NCBI RefSeq assembly: GCF_002099425.1 | Contig: NW_018343979.1 | Location: forward strand, 421,501 to 485,500 | Source of the DNA: Phascolarctos cinereus | Taxonomy: Eukaryota; Chordata; Mammalia; Diprotodontia; Phascolarctidae | Length of the DNA stretch: 64,000 bases | Direction of reading: 5' to 3' | Shown here: in pieces, positions 12,896-25,779 of the stretch | Layout of the letters: every line of letters begins with the position of its first letter | Position numbering within the stretch: the stretch's first letter is position 1 | Translations under genes and position numbers: made by a program | The notes under the pieces: generated by a model | Databases searched by the model: none | Told to the model about the DNA's origin: nothing | What the model saw: only the letters and a program-made list of their open reading frames with translations

Positions 12896-13225
12896 TAATT
12901 GACTCCCTGTTGCATGTAATTGAAATCCAGGATACTTGGTCTGACATTTAAGGCCTTTCTAAATTCACTATCGTTTAAAGTCTTCAGGCTTATGTCATAT
13001 TATTATCCTAATATATATTCTACATTCTATTCAAACTAGACTATTACCTGCACTCCATAACATTATGTACTCTTCCACTTCTTTGCATTTAATTGTTATA
13101 TCCTACACCTGAAATATTCTCCTTCCCACTTTTCATATTTTCAACTTCAACTCAATATTAAGCCCAAACTTACATCTTGTCTCCTCTGTGAAATCTTCTC
13201 TCGTCCCTATCTATGGTCAGTAAAA
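12896..13225 (+). mobile_element. L2 LINE fragment
   Basis: The order 'ctccctgttgcatgtaattgaaatccagga', 'catttaaggcctttc', a pyrimidine-rich middle, then 'cacctgaaatattctccttcccac' and 'ctcctctgtgaaatcttctct' matches the sense strand of the ancient L2 LINE upstream of its tail. Highly diverged and with no reading frame. Confidence 0.55.
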
Positions 13226-14250
13226 ATATATTATCTATTGCCATCTCTTAAGCTGGTGAAGTTCATTCTCAGAATCTCTGGTCTATGACTTCTAATGCAC
13301 CCAGAATTCTGTGGGTAAGCAAAGGTAAATATTACTTGCTCCACATCCAATGCAGTCATTATAGGTTCTGGTGGAGAAGACACTATGTGTACCCAGGTTA
13401 CCCTCGTATCATAACATAGGCCCCTTTGCTATGTTCTAGTACCTTTTTTGAAGTAGGGAAGGTGGAAAAGAAGTCCTAAGAGAGTGAATTGTTCTGTCAG
13501 TTGATGTTTATACACTGCAGAGAGGTATGACTATTGAAACAAGAATCTATCCTCCCATATCATAGCAAGACAATCATTTTGTAAGTAATCCCATTCACTG
13601 AAAACTAATTCTGTCTGGCCTCTCTAGACAAGAAAGCTGCCTTTTAGAGTCTCCAAAACTATGGATTAACTGGTCACACTGTCTGAACAGCTTATTGTAG
13701 TGAATAGAGACTCACACATCAATCCCCCTTTCTCTATATATACATTTAGCATGTGATTAAAATTAATAGTTCAGATATTTTTGGTAGTAAGATGATGTTG
13801 CCAATTTTCTTTTCCCTTACATATTTTTTTCTTTAGACTCAGAATTCCTGCTTCCTTTAGATCACTTCCTCTATTACAAGCAAATCCACTATCCTTCCAT
13901 TTTCTTCTTTTTAAATTACTCATTTAATTTCACAAGAATTGATTATCTCTTCCTTCCACTGTCCCTTCCATGCTGTCAACACATTTCTCACTTTTGTCTC
14001 AGATTGTTTTGATTTTTCCTTTTGCTCACAGTATTTTTCTTTTCTATGAGTTATTTTTCAATATGAAATTACTATCAAAGTAATATTTACATCATTAGCA
14101 TAAATAAAATTTTGGAAATACCAGTGTTATTCTAAAATAAGCTAACTTAGTTTCCAAATGAAGAAATGAAACATTGCCCATGCTTTATGAGTTTATAATT
14201 ATCCTCATCTTCATCCTTTTCTTCCTGCTTCTATTTTTTTCACTTTCTCC
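13226..14250. other. Unassigned sequence
   Basis: No gene or clear repeat is visible. The stretch becomes pyrimidine-rich towards 13.9-14.25 kb, leading into the compound microsatellite. Confidence 0.4.
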
Positions 14251-14254
14251 TTTT

Positions 14255-14414
14255 TCCTCCTTCTACTTTTCCTCATCCTCCTTTTCCTCCTTCATCTTCA
14301 TCACCATCTTCTTCTCCTTCTCCTTCTTCTCCTTTTCCTTCTTGCCCTTCTCCTTCTCTTTCCCCTCCTCCTCTTTCTTCTTCTTCTTCTTCTTCTTCTT
14401 CTTCTTCTTCTTCT

Positions 14415-14461
<47 letters not shown>

Positions 14462-14462
14462 T

Positions 14463-14505
<43 letters not shown>

Positions 14506-14514
14506 GTTGTTGTT
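14255..14514. repeat. Compound (CTT)n-(CTG)12-(GTT)3 microsatellite
   Basis: An imperfect CTT/CCT-rich lead-in (14255-14376) runs into 20 perfect CTT units (14377-14436), one CCT, nine more CTT units (14440-14466), twelve uninterrupted CTG units (14467-14502), one CTT and three GTT units (14506-14514). Unit counts are read directly. Minus-strand frames through it give poly-Gln then poly-Lys, which is a low-complexity artefact rather than a gene. Confidence 0.98.
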
Positions 14515-15689
14515 CAAGCTGTCAATTTCTTTATTTCCTTTCTCTAAGAAAAAGTGTTGAATATGCTTTGGCATATAAATGTCCATCAAATACTTTTACG
14601 TATTTCTATAAATAAAAATATATAATATACTTTTGACATAGTTCCTTTGGCTAAAATTGAGAACAAATAAAATATTTGTTATTTGTCAGTTCTTTGGGGA
14701 TTTTCAGACAAAATAACTTAATATTGGCAGTCAAACATATCTTTCACTACTAGGCCTGTTAAGTCAGCCTTTTGTAATCCATCTTTTAAAACTCAGGAGA
14801 TTTAATGCTTAATGAGAAAGTTTATCTGTTAGGAAAGATGATGGGTATTATCTAAAACTATTTAATTTATATCTAAAGAGTCTAACAAAATGTACTTTGT
14901 TTCTCATTAATTAAAAATATAATCACTAGAAATCCATTTGGGTGTTGGTAACTGTGAAGAAACATTTTAAAATAAATTTGTTTATGCCTTCTCTTGATTT
15001 AGACTTTTTTATTTCTATGTTTGCATTTTTTTTTCCTAAGGAAGGTAGTTAGAAAAATCAGTCAATTTTATCTTTATTATTCCATCATCAGTGGAGTCAC
15101 ATGGAAGTCATTATGGAAATAGAAAAGCTAATAAATGGTAGCAAGGTAATTTTTCATGGAAATATTATGTATGGTTTATTAAAGATATCAACACTTGTTT
15201 TTTATCCCCTATTAGTATATGGTATCTCCTAGGCTTTTGGGATATACCAAACCTTTGGACAATTCAATGCAACTTGGAAATTTTCTCTTTGGTATATTTC
15301 TAACATTTTACTTATAAAAGATTGTCATTTATATGCCCATTCTTTGATATAAAATGAGAGCCTATCATATGTCAGAACTGAATCATTTTCTCAGCATTGA
15401 TGTGTCCTATCTAATTAATTTTTAAAAAATAACTCATATTTGATAGAACTTTATGAATATCTTTTCTTCACAGCATTCTTAGGAGGTGTAGATAGTTCAT
15501 GTGCAGGACACACAGAGATAAAGAAGTCCATAAAAACTAACCAAAATATCAATTGTGTAGCAGGATATGCAATGAGAACCCACAACCATGCTTCGGAATA
15601 TATGATTTATCACCCCCCCACACCTATGCAAAAAGTAAGGGCTATGAATTTTCACATCATCTTTTTTGGAGGGGGGGAAAGTTTAGCTT
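14515..15689. other. Unassigned AT-rich sequence
   Basis: No coding or RNA gene is visible. Only short homopolymer runs and scattered AT-rich words. Confidence 0.45.
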
Positions 15690-16020
15690 TTTTATTACAC
15701 AGCACTGTTTGTTATTATTGTTATTACTGTTGTTGCCCTTCCAATTCTATTGTAGTGATTACATATATCATTTTCCTGATTCTATTTTCTTCACTTTCTA
15801 CCACTTCACATATTCTTGCTATTTCTTTGCATTCTGTATATGCATTGCTTCTTTTGATACAATAATATCCCATTACATTGATCGAACACAACTTTTTTCT
15901 TGTAATTCCCCAATAGGTGATCATCTATTTTGTTTCCAGGTCCCTGCTACTATAAAACATTAAAAAATGTACTGTTATAAATATTTTAATGTATTAAGAA
16001 TCTTTTTTTTTCTATCTTTG
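15690..16020 (-). mobile_element. Old L1 3' fragment
   Basis: Plus-strand text such as 'acaataatatcccattacattgatcgaacacaac' and 'attccccaataggtgatcatctattt' is the antisense of the L1 ORF2 end/3'UTR, as seen better preserved at 39.9-40.0 and 58.1-58.2 kb. Strongly diverged, so probably an old insertion. Confidence 0.55.
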
Positions 16021-16189
16021 ATCTCTGTTGACTATACAGCTATCATACACTGCTTAATTGGGCTTTTTCTTTGGAATATCCATTGACACTTAATGGTTTT
16101 TATTTTCTTTTTTCTTTGGTTTTCTATATATTTTGCAGGGAATCCAAAGGACATAGTCTATTGGTTATAAAAGAATAGCAAAATATTTT

Positions 16190-16330
16190 TCATTTCAATT
16201 AATCAAGCAGCAAAATTTTATTAATCGCCTGTAATATCTCAGGAATTATGATAGACACAAAAGTAAAAATAAAATAGTTTATGACTTCAAGAAGCATACA
16301 GCATATTGTGAAAATAATATGTTCATATGT
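16190..16330 (-). repeat. L2 3' tail fragment (antisense)
   Basis: The run 'attttattaatcgcctgtaatatctcaggaattatgatagacacaaaagtaaaaa' matches a decayed antisense L2 tail (template 'tttattaagcgcctactatgtgccaggcac'). It leads directly into an AT/TG-rich region. Confidence 0.42.
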
Positions 16331-16396
16331 AAATATATGCATGTTATATATGTGCACATATATTTGCAATACATATATGTCTGCATATACACTTAG

Positions 16397-16419
16397 GTGT
16401 GTGTGTGTGTGTGTGTGTG

Positions 16420-16478
<59 letters not shown>
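16397..16478. repeat. (GT)n-(GA)n dinucleotide repeat
   Basis: About 12 GT units (16397-16420) switch through GC to about 28 GA units (16423-16478). Read directly. Both long ORFs crossing it are low-complexity artefacts. Confidence 0.98.
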
Positions 16479-16479
<1 letters not shown>

Positions 16480-16481
<2 letters not shown>

Positions 16482-18954
16482 CACCAGAATTTGTGTCTAG
16501 AATTGCTTTTGGTAAATAAGAGCACCTGGATCATCACTATTGATTTAGTGGCTGTTACTCTGATTTATTTGTCATTTTTTCCCCCTTTGAAATACTTCAA
16601 AACCCTGAAAATAATAAGAAGAATATTGCTAACAATGAAGGAATGCAGTTATGCATTTAGATGTTGAATGTTATTCATGTCATGTTACTCTGTGCATGGG
16701 GGCTGCAGAAGCAAAAGACTGTGTTTGGAAGACTGGTTTGGTTGTATTTGTAACTTTTTATGACTATTTCATAGTCTCTCAGGAAGAATTTAATTTTTTT
16801 ATCCAGTTGTTGCATTGGCAGTAGAGTACAGTAATACTTACTGATAACCTTGTTTTTAGGACTCTGAAATGAATAAGCTGTCACCAAAATCATTACTTGA
16901 ACATCTACAAGTATATTGGTATAGCAGTAGTGGCACAGAGGCAGTAACTTATTAGGGCCATGCATTTAGGTATCACATGGTGAGAAATATAACCCCAAAT
17001 TCTGCTCTTTTAGGAGTTATATGTGCTAGCCTGAGGGAACGCATCTGCCTTTGTGGAGCCTAACAGAATTAACCATCTAACACATTAGTGCTCAGAACAC
17101 AGACTGTGAGTTTTAGAAGTAAATACATGAATGAACATATGTTTTTCTTGAAGGTTTCTATTTAGTGCAAGAATGCCTTGAGACTGAATTTTTTTTCAAC
17201 ATTAATATGCATTGCAGAGCATGGAGATACAGGTAAAATGCTGTAACTGAGAGTCATGGCTATAGGGGTGAGGGAAGTAAATGCAGAAGACAATCTAACT
17301 GAGGTCTGCACAAAATTTGATGCACCTTTCTTATAAAGAGCATGCAAAAAAAATTGTCCAGGGGTACTTGTACCATAGGTGATCCTCTTCAAGGTCCAGG
17401 AAATTTTCCTCTGAGTTACTGTATTAAAAGGTATCCAAAATTTCTATCACTGCTACTTGGATAATCCAAAGGGAGTTCCTATTAATTGCTTAAAGTTAAA
17501 GTAGACTAAAAAGAAAATTTAGAAAGGTTTGAAAGAGACAAGGGCACTTCAAAAAGGCTTAAACATTTAAAATTGATAATGGTATTTTTAGGCCAGAAAG
17601 CAAAGCCTATCCTGTGGCTTCTTATCCTATGAGGATCTAGGACAAATTGCCTCAACTTGTCATAAGTAATGCAATTTTCTAGAACTGATTAAATGTAAAA
17701 CAAAAAATCATGAGCTATCAGAATATGTTCTAATTAAACTGGTAGCCATTCATATTTTAAGCTTGAAATAGCCATACAGCAGTCACAAAAAACCTTAATC
17801 ATCAGAAAATAGATTAATTACAGCCTAAAACAAAAAATGCCTTTCCTAGTAGATTCAGCAACTAAGACATCCAATAACAAAATTCTACTGTACAGGATAG
17901 TTCCAAGGTTCCCACAAATGCTATTATCCAGGAGGACTTCCACCACCTGGTAGTACAGGCTTTGGAGCTAATATTGTCAGTTTGGATTGGTAAGTTGTGT
18001 CCCTAGAGAACAATGGACTAGATTTCCCCTCTTGGTCCTAGAGGTAACACTGAGGATTGATATCTTCTAATTTTATATTACATGAGCCAACACCATTGTT
18101 TTTCACATACTCATTATTAATTAATTTCAATTAATCAACTAGACTCAGATTTTAGAAACTGGTATTTACTAAGATGGGAGAGTAAAAATGATACAATACA
18201 CCTCCCCCCAAAAAAAAGAAAAAAATCTTTGACATAGCTTTCTCCCAGTACATTGAGTCCAGGGGAAAGTGTTTTACTTTAGGATTAGAGACCACTTGTG
18301 GTAAAAGAGCAAATGATAGCTGCTGGTTGCTAGAAATCTTTCCCCCCTTTCATGAAGTTCTCATTCTCCTTAGTTATGGTCTAGCTTTCTTTCTGGTCTC
18401 CTTGTAGGCCAAATGCTGCCTTTTCTTAGTGTTCCTAGTTTGTCTTAGGCTTCTGGTGCAGATATTACCACCAGTCACTGCCATTCTAGGGACGCTGGTG
18501 GGATGCCAAAGAGAATTAAAAAAAAATTTCAAATCATTGAAAAGTCACAAGCTCATCCAGTCAAGAAAGAAAGCCATAAGAGACCAAGAATTTACTCTTC
18601 CCCTCTTCCTTTACATCTTGGCTGGAACCACTTTCTCCTCTAATGTGTTAGACACTCAAATTCTAGACTGAAAACTGGCTTATTATATTTTAGAAGCCCC
18701 ACAGAGTAACTCTGGTTCACAACTAGTTCATACTGATTGATTGGTTGACTGATTAAAATGTTTCTCAACTGGTAAAGGTATTACAGCCATAGTATTTTAT
18801 TAGTTTCTTCATTTGAGGTGAGGTGATTTAATGATTCATTCAATCAACCTCTATCCTTATTCAATGGGAGATATGCATTGGCACTTTTGTCTCCTTTCTT
18901 AGTTGTACCTCTTTAAATTTATATCTGGCTTCATGCTTTAATTCCAGAGAAATA
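16480..18954. other. Unassigned sequence, least repeat-rich part of the window
   Basis: No exon, RNA gene or interspersed repeat could be assigned. A short plus-strand reading at about 18490-18600 is rich in Lys/Arg (MPKRIKKKFQ) but has no recognisable family and stops quickly. Confidence 0.45.
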
Positions 18955-19115
18955 CTATTTCAGAATATGATTGAGTGAAAAGAGAAGTAAATTTGGAGTT
19001 AGAATATATGGGTTTAAATCCTAGCTCTGTTCCTTGCTACCTGTGTGGCCTTACTTTCCTCATATACAAAATGGGAGTATTAGGTTAGACACATCTTCAG
19101 TTGCTTCAATTTCTA
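18955..19115 (+). repeat. MIR-type SINE
   Basis: Sense-order blocks 'ttggagttagaatatatgggtttaaatcctagctctg', 'ctacctgtgtggcctta', 'ctttcctcatatacaaaatggg' match MIR: B-box-like 'ggtttaaatcc', then CORE, then the 'cctcatctgtaaaatgg' block. Diverged and old. Confidence 0.75.
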
Positions 19116-21260
19116 AATTTATGTGCCTATGATATTTCAAATTCAAACCAGTGAAAGACACAGACAAAGCAGAGGAAAAAAAATCTTCCTCCTGAAGGAG
19201 TAGATATCAGAAACAATGAAGAAGGCATCCTGTTGGAGGCTAGAGAGGGAGTGAGAGCCAGAGAAGAACACTGAATTAAATGGAGACATGAAATGGAAGG
19301 ATAGGCACAAGAGAGAGCCAAAACATGAAAGAATCATTAATTCTATATCTTCATGAGTACTTTGAGTCATGTGAATTGTGTAGGTCCCTAAGGAAAGCTA
19401 TTCTATCACAAAACAATGATCTTTGATTCCTTGTTCCTGGAAGGCCCACTACCTAAGGCAGTATTATAAATCTGTAAGATTGTATAATTCCCCATGAAGG
19501 GTGAAGGCTCTTTGGGTGGAAAAGAGAGGGCATTGAACAGAAGTTATCTTAACTGATATTGGATTGGGTATTAATATTTTGTATTTTCTACCAAGGTAAA
19601 TAATACTTACTCTTGGAAGGGGGGCTGGGGTGCACTAAGGAAAGACCCTTGGTCAGAGAAAAACAAGCAAAATGTGGCTTATTCCAGAGAAAATCAGTGG
19701 ATGGGGATTCATGTTCATATGGACTCTGATCTATTTAACCCAACAGCTGTGGATTCTGTTCTGCAATTTACATCTACAAAGTGTAGGTAAGTAATGTTTA
19801 TGCTATCTTTCTCATGTGTTTAATAGAGAGAAAATGCATCAAGAACTTTGAAGTGCTGTAAAATATGAGTTGTGATGATGATGATGACAATGACAATGAT
19901 GATGATGCAATTCATTATTAAAGAAACCTATTCTTTATATTACTTTTATACGTAGTGCCAAAATCATAATCAACCTGAATAATTTTTGCTGGACTCAGCA
20001 AATGTCACTGTTGCTCCTTGATAATGTAATGTTATATTTTGACAGCTCTGCATTAAATAGTCTCCCCACAGAAATCAAACAAAAAAGGAACAGAACACAT
20101 TATCATCTTTGCTTATCAAGTTTTTCATGAGGTCCTGCTTGTCTTTAAGTTTGTCTTGATTATTTATCAGCTATCCTTATCTGTATTGCTCCCAAAAATC
20201 ATCATTCCATCAGTGGATCCAGTATCACAAAGAGTATCAAAAATAATCTGAATTCTTTGAATGTACATCTACATATATATATATATGAATATACATATGA
20301 ATATATTTATACACATACATATATAAGCATGTATGTATATATGTATGTATATATCTTTCTATATCTGGCTGAAGCTATGAGGAAAGAGTTTCCTATACAT
20401 GGGAGACTCAAGTCCCTTATCCTCCAGGATATGTAACCTTATATACTTCAAATCATGTACCAATCTCCTCTCAATCCATTAATGCTTGTAAACATTCCTT
20501 CTTCCTTGATCCTATCCAGATATCACTCAAATATCAACACCGGATTGCCTATTCAGGAGTTTTTTTTTTTTACTACGGTGTTCATAACCTTGCATATTCC
20601 TCTTTCAGATTCAAGCTATATTATCTTAGATAACTATTGTAACTTTATGTTATTGCCTTGTTTCATTTTTAGTCAATTTGAGATTATTTTTTCTTTTTCT
20701 TAATAATTTATTGATAATATATATGTAATGTACATATACACTTAAATAAGCATGCATACATGTATGTGTATATACGTATGAGAATTGACATGTAGATATA
20801 CCTTTACCTACACAATATATATGTGCATATATCTCTATAATATACATAAATAAGAATAGATACATGTGTGTGTATATATATATGAGAATGGACATGTATA
20901 CACATACATATATACATATATGCATACACATGCATATTTGTATATGTGAAAGAGAGAAAAAAGGAAGAAAGGAGAATCAGTTTTCAATTACCACCATAGG
21001 CAAATAGAACTGTTCCTTTCAGTAAGGAAAAAGATTTGAGCAAAAGCAACCACCCATATCCTGCCTGAAAACTTATGCAACATTTGATACTTTACCCTGG
21101 CTTCTCATTCTGGCCTTTATATCTTTCATTCTGATATTGCTACCTGCTTATAGACCTTTTTGTTGCCATTTTTTTCCACTAAGCTCACAGGATAACAGAC
21201 TAAGAGCTCCTTCCTCACTTTGCCAATTCTAGCCATGAGAAAAGTAATAAAACAAATACT
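19116..21260. other. Unassigned sequence with AT-rich microsatellites
   Basis: No gene is seen. It includes a GAT-rich trinucleotide run at about 19874-19910 and TA/TG/CA-rich alternating tracts at about 20264-20350 and 20715-20945. The minus-strand ORF across the latter (YMCIYVCV-like) is a simple-repeat artefact. Confidence 0.6.
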
Positions 21261-21264
21261 CCCA

Positions 21265-21400
21265 AACACTTATACCTGACCTTTCCATGTTTGTATGTGT
21301 TTACCAATTAGAATGTAAGTTCCATGAAATCAGGGATTGTGTTTGTATTTCAAACACTTACCATGGCCCTTTCAACATATCACTTAATAAATGATTTTTC
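21265..21400 (+). mobile_element. L2 LINE 3' end
   Basis: Blocks 'ttagaatgtaagttccatgaaatcagggattgtgtttgtattt' and 'atcacttaataaatg' match the sense L2 3' end (template 'agattgtaagctccttgaggcaggg...gcacttaataaatg'). It is followed at 21405-21510 by an 'agttctggaagggacctt...cattttacccatgaggag' block like a CR1/L3- or MIR-related relic. Confidence 0.6.
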
Positions 21401-21510
21401 ATTCTATTCCAGTTCTGGAAGGGACCTTCGATGCCATCTACTCTAAATCCCTCATTTTACCCATGAGGAGATGGAGGCCTAGATAGGAAAAGGGATTTAT
21501 TAAAGGTCCT

Positions 21511-21823
21511 GAAGGAAGGTAAAGGGGGCATCCTTTTTTTTAATGTCTTTTGTATATTATGTGTTAATTTCTCAAATAAAGGATTTTATTCCCCTTCTTA
21601 TTCTACACCTGCTTTTACTCTTAATGTAATAGAATGTTTGGACAGATTTACATCAATTCACCTGAAGTCAGAGAAAGTAGTTTAAAGCCCTTCTAAGGAC
21701 CTTGGGACTTTTTTTTTTCCAGCACAGGAAAAGATGAAAAATTACATGAATTAGATTGGACTGGGGAGGGTTATTCTGAATCATGAAAGCTTTTGAGAGA
21801 GAGAAAAAGCACACATATGTGCA

Positions 21824-21894
<71 letters not shown>

Positions 21895-22754
21895 ATGAGT
21901 CAGAGGTTGGCATCAGCAGCTCAGCCTCAACTGCAACTGCATGGACAAAGAACACAGAGTATACACACATATATACATGCATACATACATACATACATAA
22001 AAAGATACATAAACACAATCATATATGTAGATATACATTTTTGTGAGATAGCTTTCTATTTATAAGTACTGATGAAAATATCAAGTTTTCTGTATAGAAC
22101 TACCTACTACCCTGTTTTTATCTGTTGTTCTTTTGTGCTTGATTTATATGTGTTCCTTATGTCTTTTAGTCATAATTTTGATTTTCCCTCCTATAAAATC
22201 TATGGTCAACCACATAAGTTATATATTGCAGGTTTGCACTTTGATAACGGTTTGAGGGAGCTGTTAATGGGAGGCAATAGTAACTAACAAATTCATACAT
22301 TGATTAAAAAAGTGAGAAAATTCAATACAGATCTGGTCACCAAAGAGAGGATATGATCTAGGGGTTCAGGATATTATTATTTTTTATCAATAATTGTTCT
22401 TATCAAGCTCCTGAAAATAATGAAGAATAAAATGGTGGTCACATGAACCTGCCAGATCACTGCCCTAAGTTAAAACAATGAATAGTATAGGCAATAGCAT
22501 ATTGGTTAGCTTGAACAAGAGTTACTTAGGTTTTCTCCAACAAGGAAATGGGGAGTATGGTTGTGAATAAAGGAAGGTAATATCCAAAGTCATGTCCCCA
22601 CAGGCAGTGACAGTCATGGTCTGGAAAGACTGATATCCACCCATTTCTGGAAAGGAAAAGAGAGAGAAGTGAGTATTATCTAGCCAACTTTGATCTCCAC
22701 AGCATCATTTGCTGATTATATTGGGATAGTCAATATGAAATCTCAGATTCTTAA
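21511..22754. other. Unassigned sequence with (GA)n tract
   Basis: Contains an uninterrupted GA tract of about 28 units at 21835-21890 and a short (CATA)n near 21975-22000. The frames crossing the tract are repeat artefacts. No gene recognised. Confidence 0.7.
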
Positions 22755-23625
22755 CATGGGGGAGAGAGGGGGGGCACAGAGTGAGTTGAAGATGAAGGGG
22801 TGAAATCTAAAATAAATTTAAGGGGTAAGAGAGGATTATACTGGGAAGAGGAGAAAGGGACAGGTAGAACAGGGTGAATTATCTCATGTAAAACAGACAA
22901 GAAAAAGCTTTTTACAGTGGAGGGGAGGGGAAGAAGGTGAGAGTGGATAAGTGAATCTTATTCTCATCAGATTTGGCTTAAGGAGGGAATAACATACACA
23001 CTCAATTGGGTATTGAAAGCTATCTTATCCTACAGGAAAATGGGGGGGGCGTGGAAGGGACAAGAGAGCAGGAGGATGATAGAGGGGAGGGCAGATTGGG
23101 GGAGGGGGTAATCAGAAGCAAAAACTTCTGAGGAGGGACAGAGTCAAAAGAGAGAATAAAATAAATGGGGAGGCAGGATAGGATGAAGGGAAATATACTT
23201 AGTTTTCACAACATGACTACTATTGAAGTGTTTTATATGACTACACATATAAACTGTATCTAGTTGCTTGCCTTCTGAATGAGGGTGGATGGGGAGGGAG
23301 GGAGGGAGAGAATTTGCAACCCAAAGCTTTAAAAACAAATGTTAACAATTGTTTTTACATGCAACTCAGAAATAAGATATATAGGCAATAGGGTATGGAA
23401 ATATATCCTGCCCTACAGGAAAATAGAAGGGGAAGGGGATAAGAGAAGGGGAGAATGATAGAAGGGAGGGCAGATTAGGGGAAGGGTTATTCAGAATGCA
23501 TGCTGTCCTGGGGTGGGGAAGGGGTGATATGGGGAGAAAATTTGGGACTCAAAATCTTGTGGAAGTGAATGTTGAAAACTAAAAATAAATAAATTAATAA
23601 AACTATAAAAAACGAAAAGCAATAA
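22755..23625 (+). mobile_element. 5'-truncated HAL1, 3'UTR only
   Basis: Starts at 'ggggcacagagtgagttgaagatgaaggggtg' just downstream of where other copies carry the tetranucleotide repeat. It continues through 'gattatactgggaagaggag', 'gatttggcttaaggaggg' and 'gcagattgggggaggggg', and ends with 'aaaatttgggactcaaaatcttgtgg', 'gaatgttgaaaact' and an A-rich tail. It aligns end to end with 7.23-8.03 kb and, inverted, with 27.3-28.08 kb. No coding part is retained. Two quadruplex-type G tracts are present (23084-23108 and 23510-23534). Confidence 0.85.
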
Positions 23626-23829
23626 AAAAGACTTACAGGACTTAAGAGGTATAGAAGCAGATGATACTTCCAAAAACTCAATCTCTGGGACTATAAAGTC
23701 TTAGAAGCTAGGGCCATTATGTAGTCTAACTCCCCTCCTCAATCATGGAAGATCATTATCAGTTTGGAAATCTGAAGATTCATCATAGGCCCATCATAGG
23801 TTCTTGGAGGAATATATGTATTAAGCAAC

Positions 23830-24350
23830 TACTGTGTACCATATACTGTATTCAGTGTTGGGAAAGGGCAAAGACAGTCTTTGTTCTCACAGAGCTCATG
23901 GTCTAATTATGTATACACAAAATACTTACAGGGAAAATTAGGGAAAAAAATTAGCAGAAGGAAGGGACTGGAACTGAAGGTGTGGGGAAAGGCTTTCTGT
24001 AGAAAATGGGATTTCAGTTGGGATTTGAAGGAAGTCAATAGAGCATTCCAGATATGGGGACATCTAGTGAAAATTTCCAGTGTTGGGAGATGGAAGGTCA
24101 TATTCAAGGAATACCAGGGAGCCTAGTGTTACTGTATTACTGGGTGTGTATGTAAAGAAACACACTTAAAAGACAGGCAGCTCAGCTCTTTGTGAAAGGA
24201 TTTAAAAGCCAAACAGGGGAATTTATATTTGACCTTTAAAGTAATAAGGAGCCACTAGTTTATTGAGTAGAGAAGGATGATATGACAGCCCTATACTTTA
24301 GCAAGATCACTTTGCAAGCTGAATGGAAGATGCCATTGGAAGATTAAGTA
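23830..24350 (-). mobile_element. L2 LINE fragment (antisense)
   Basis: The plus strand shows L2 in reverse: a tail block 'caactactgtgtaccatatactg', 'agagctcatggtctaat', then 'ggctttctgtagaaaatgggatttcagttgggatttgaaggaag', 'gcattccagatatgggg', 'gagccactagtttattgagtag' and 'gatcactttgcaagctgaatgg'. Complementing these gives the familiar L2 sense blocks in order. No reading frame survives. Confidence 0.68.
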
Positions 24351-24634
24351 AAAGCCAATAAAGGGGAAAAAAAGAAAAATAAATTTACATAATAACTATT
24401 ATGTACTTAATATATATTTAAAAAGAATAGCAAGTTGTACATAATAGATTTGTGGTTTCATGTGCAATTTAAAAAATGTACTATGTTATTGAAGTGCATT
24501 TTAATTCCATAAATTAAAAATAAAATAAAAACAAATTTTAAAAGTCTGTTGCTGTTTCTCAAGGTAAGAACTAAAGAGGACCTAAACTAGGGCATTGACA
24601 TTCTGAGTGGAAAGAAGAAGATGGAGAGGAGATA

Positions 24635-24750
24635 ATAGTAGGTAATGTTTATATTATGTTTTAAGTTTGGTGAATTCTTCTATAAATATGACCTCATTTG
24701 ATACAACAACCCTGTGGGCAATGTGGGAATTGAATTCAAGAGATTGGGGT
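24635..24750 (-). repeat. MIR fragment (antisense)
   Basis: The block 'gacctcatttgatacaacaaccctgtgggcaatgtgg' is the antisense of the MIR 3' half. Short and diverged. Confidence 0.5.
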
Positions 24751-24794
24751 TGTGTATACAGATAGAAATGCTAAGAGAAACCCATGTATGTACA

Positions 24795-25470
24795 TTATGT
24801 CATGGGATCACAGAGTCACACAGTTTCAGAGCTGGAGGGAATATCAGCAGCCTTCTAATCTAACTCAAGGTAGGAAAAATAGTCTTCAATGAAATTTCCT
24901 GAAAAAGGGTCATCAGTCTTTGCCTGAAGACTTTTGAGAGTAACTCTACCAAAGTAAACAGTCTCACTACAGAATTGTACTACATGCCATGAAGTTCTTT
25001 TTCTTTACATCAAAACCTACCTTTACCTATTTAAAATTTTCACCCTCTGTTTCTACATCTACTCTCTAGAGAAGGAGATTTCATAAATCTAATTCATTTA
25101 TCACAGGACATCCTTTCAGATAGTTATCTTGATCCCCTGAGTCCTCTTTTCTATAAACTATATGTATTCAATTCCTTCAACCACTTCTAATATAATACAT
25201 CTTCTAAATTCGTCAACATTTAGGTTGTTAACCTCTGGGTTCACTCCAGTTTATCAATCTTTCTAAAATGAGTCAGCCAGAACTACACATAATTCTGCAT
25301 ATATAGTCTGAGTAGATCAAAATACTGTGGGATTACAATGTCTTTGTTCACAGAAGCTATGCCTCTCCTAATGCAGCCCAAGATCACATTAGCTTTTTGG
25401 ACATCCATATCATACTGTTGGCTCATACTGAATTCCACTTCATTCACTAAAACTTTCATTTTTTAAAAAA
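24795..25470 (-). mobile_element. CR1/L3-type LINE relic (antisense)
   Basis: The plus strand reads in the order found for antisense CR1-clade LINEs: 'gggatcacagagtcacacagtttcagagctggaggg', then 'gaagttctttttctttacatc', 'ccccctgagtcctc'-like text, 'actccagtttatcaatctttctaaaatg', 'ccagaactacacataattctgc', and finally 'atgcctctcctaatgcagcccaagatcacattagctttttgg' and 'actgttggctcatactgaattccac'. The last blocks are strongly diagnostic of CR1/L3 in amniotes. About 680 bp remain, without an open frame. Confidence 0.75.
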
Positions 25471-25779
25471 GATGAATTGTTTTAAAGCAATATCTTTCAC
25501 CATATTGTGTTTGTGAAATTTATTTCTTGAACTTAAATGTGACTCAAATTATTCTTATTAAATTCTATCTTATTGATATTCAGTCCGATATTATAGCTTG
25601 TCAGGATACATTCAGATTACAACTGCCATCTGATTGTAGCTATTCCTTTTACTTTAGTGTCATCTAAAATTAATAACATTTAAACCTACTTTCTGCCAAA
25701 CTACTTGTCCGAATACTTCTTCCAAGCAGTGCTAATTGAATGATAATCCTTCCTATACTAGGTTCTGTTTTTGAACTAA

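Noticed and set aside
14263-14589. ORFs with poly-Gln/poly-Lys (minus) and poly-Phe/poly-Cys (plus)
   Set aside because: They are translations of the CTT/CTG microsatellite with no flanking domain or start context.
18429-18671. Possible exon or processed pseudogene (MPKRIKKKFQ...)
   Set aside because: No recognisable protein family, quick stops in all frames, no poly-A tail or target repeat.
20650-20945. Minus-strand ORF rich in Tyr/Ile/Cys
   Set aside because: Translation of TA/CA-rich simple sequence.
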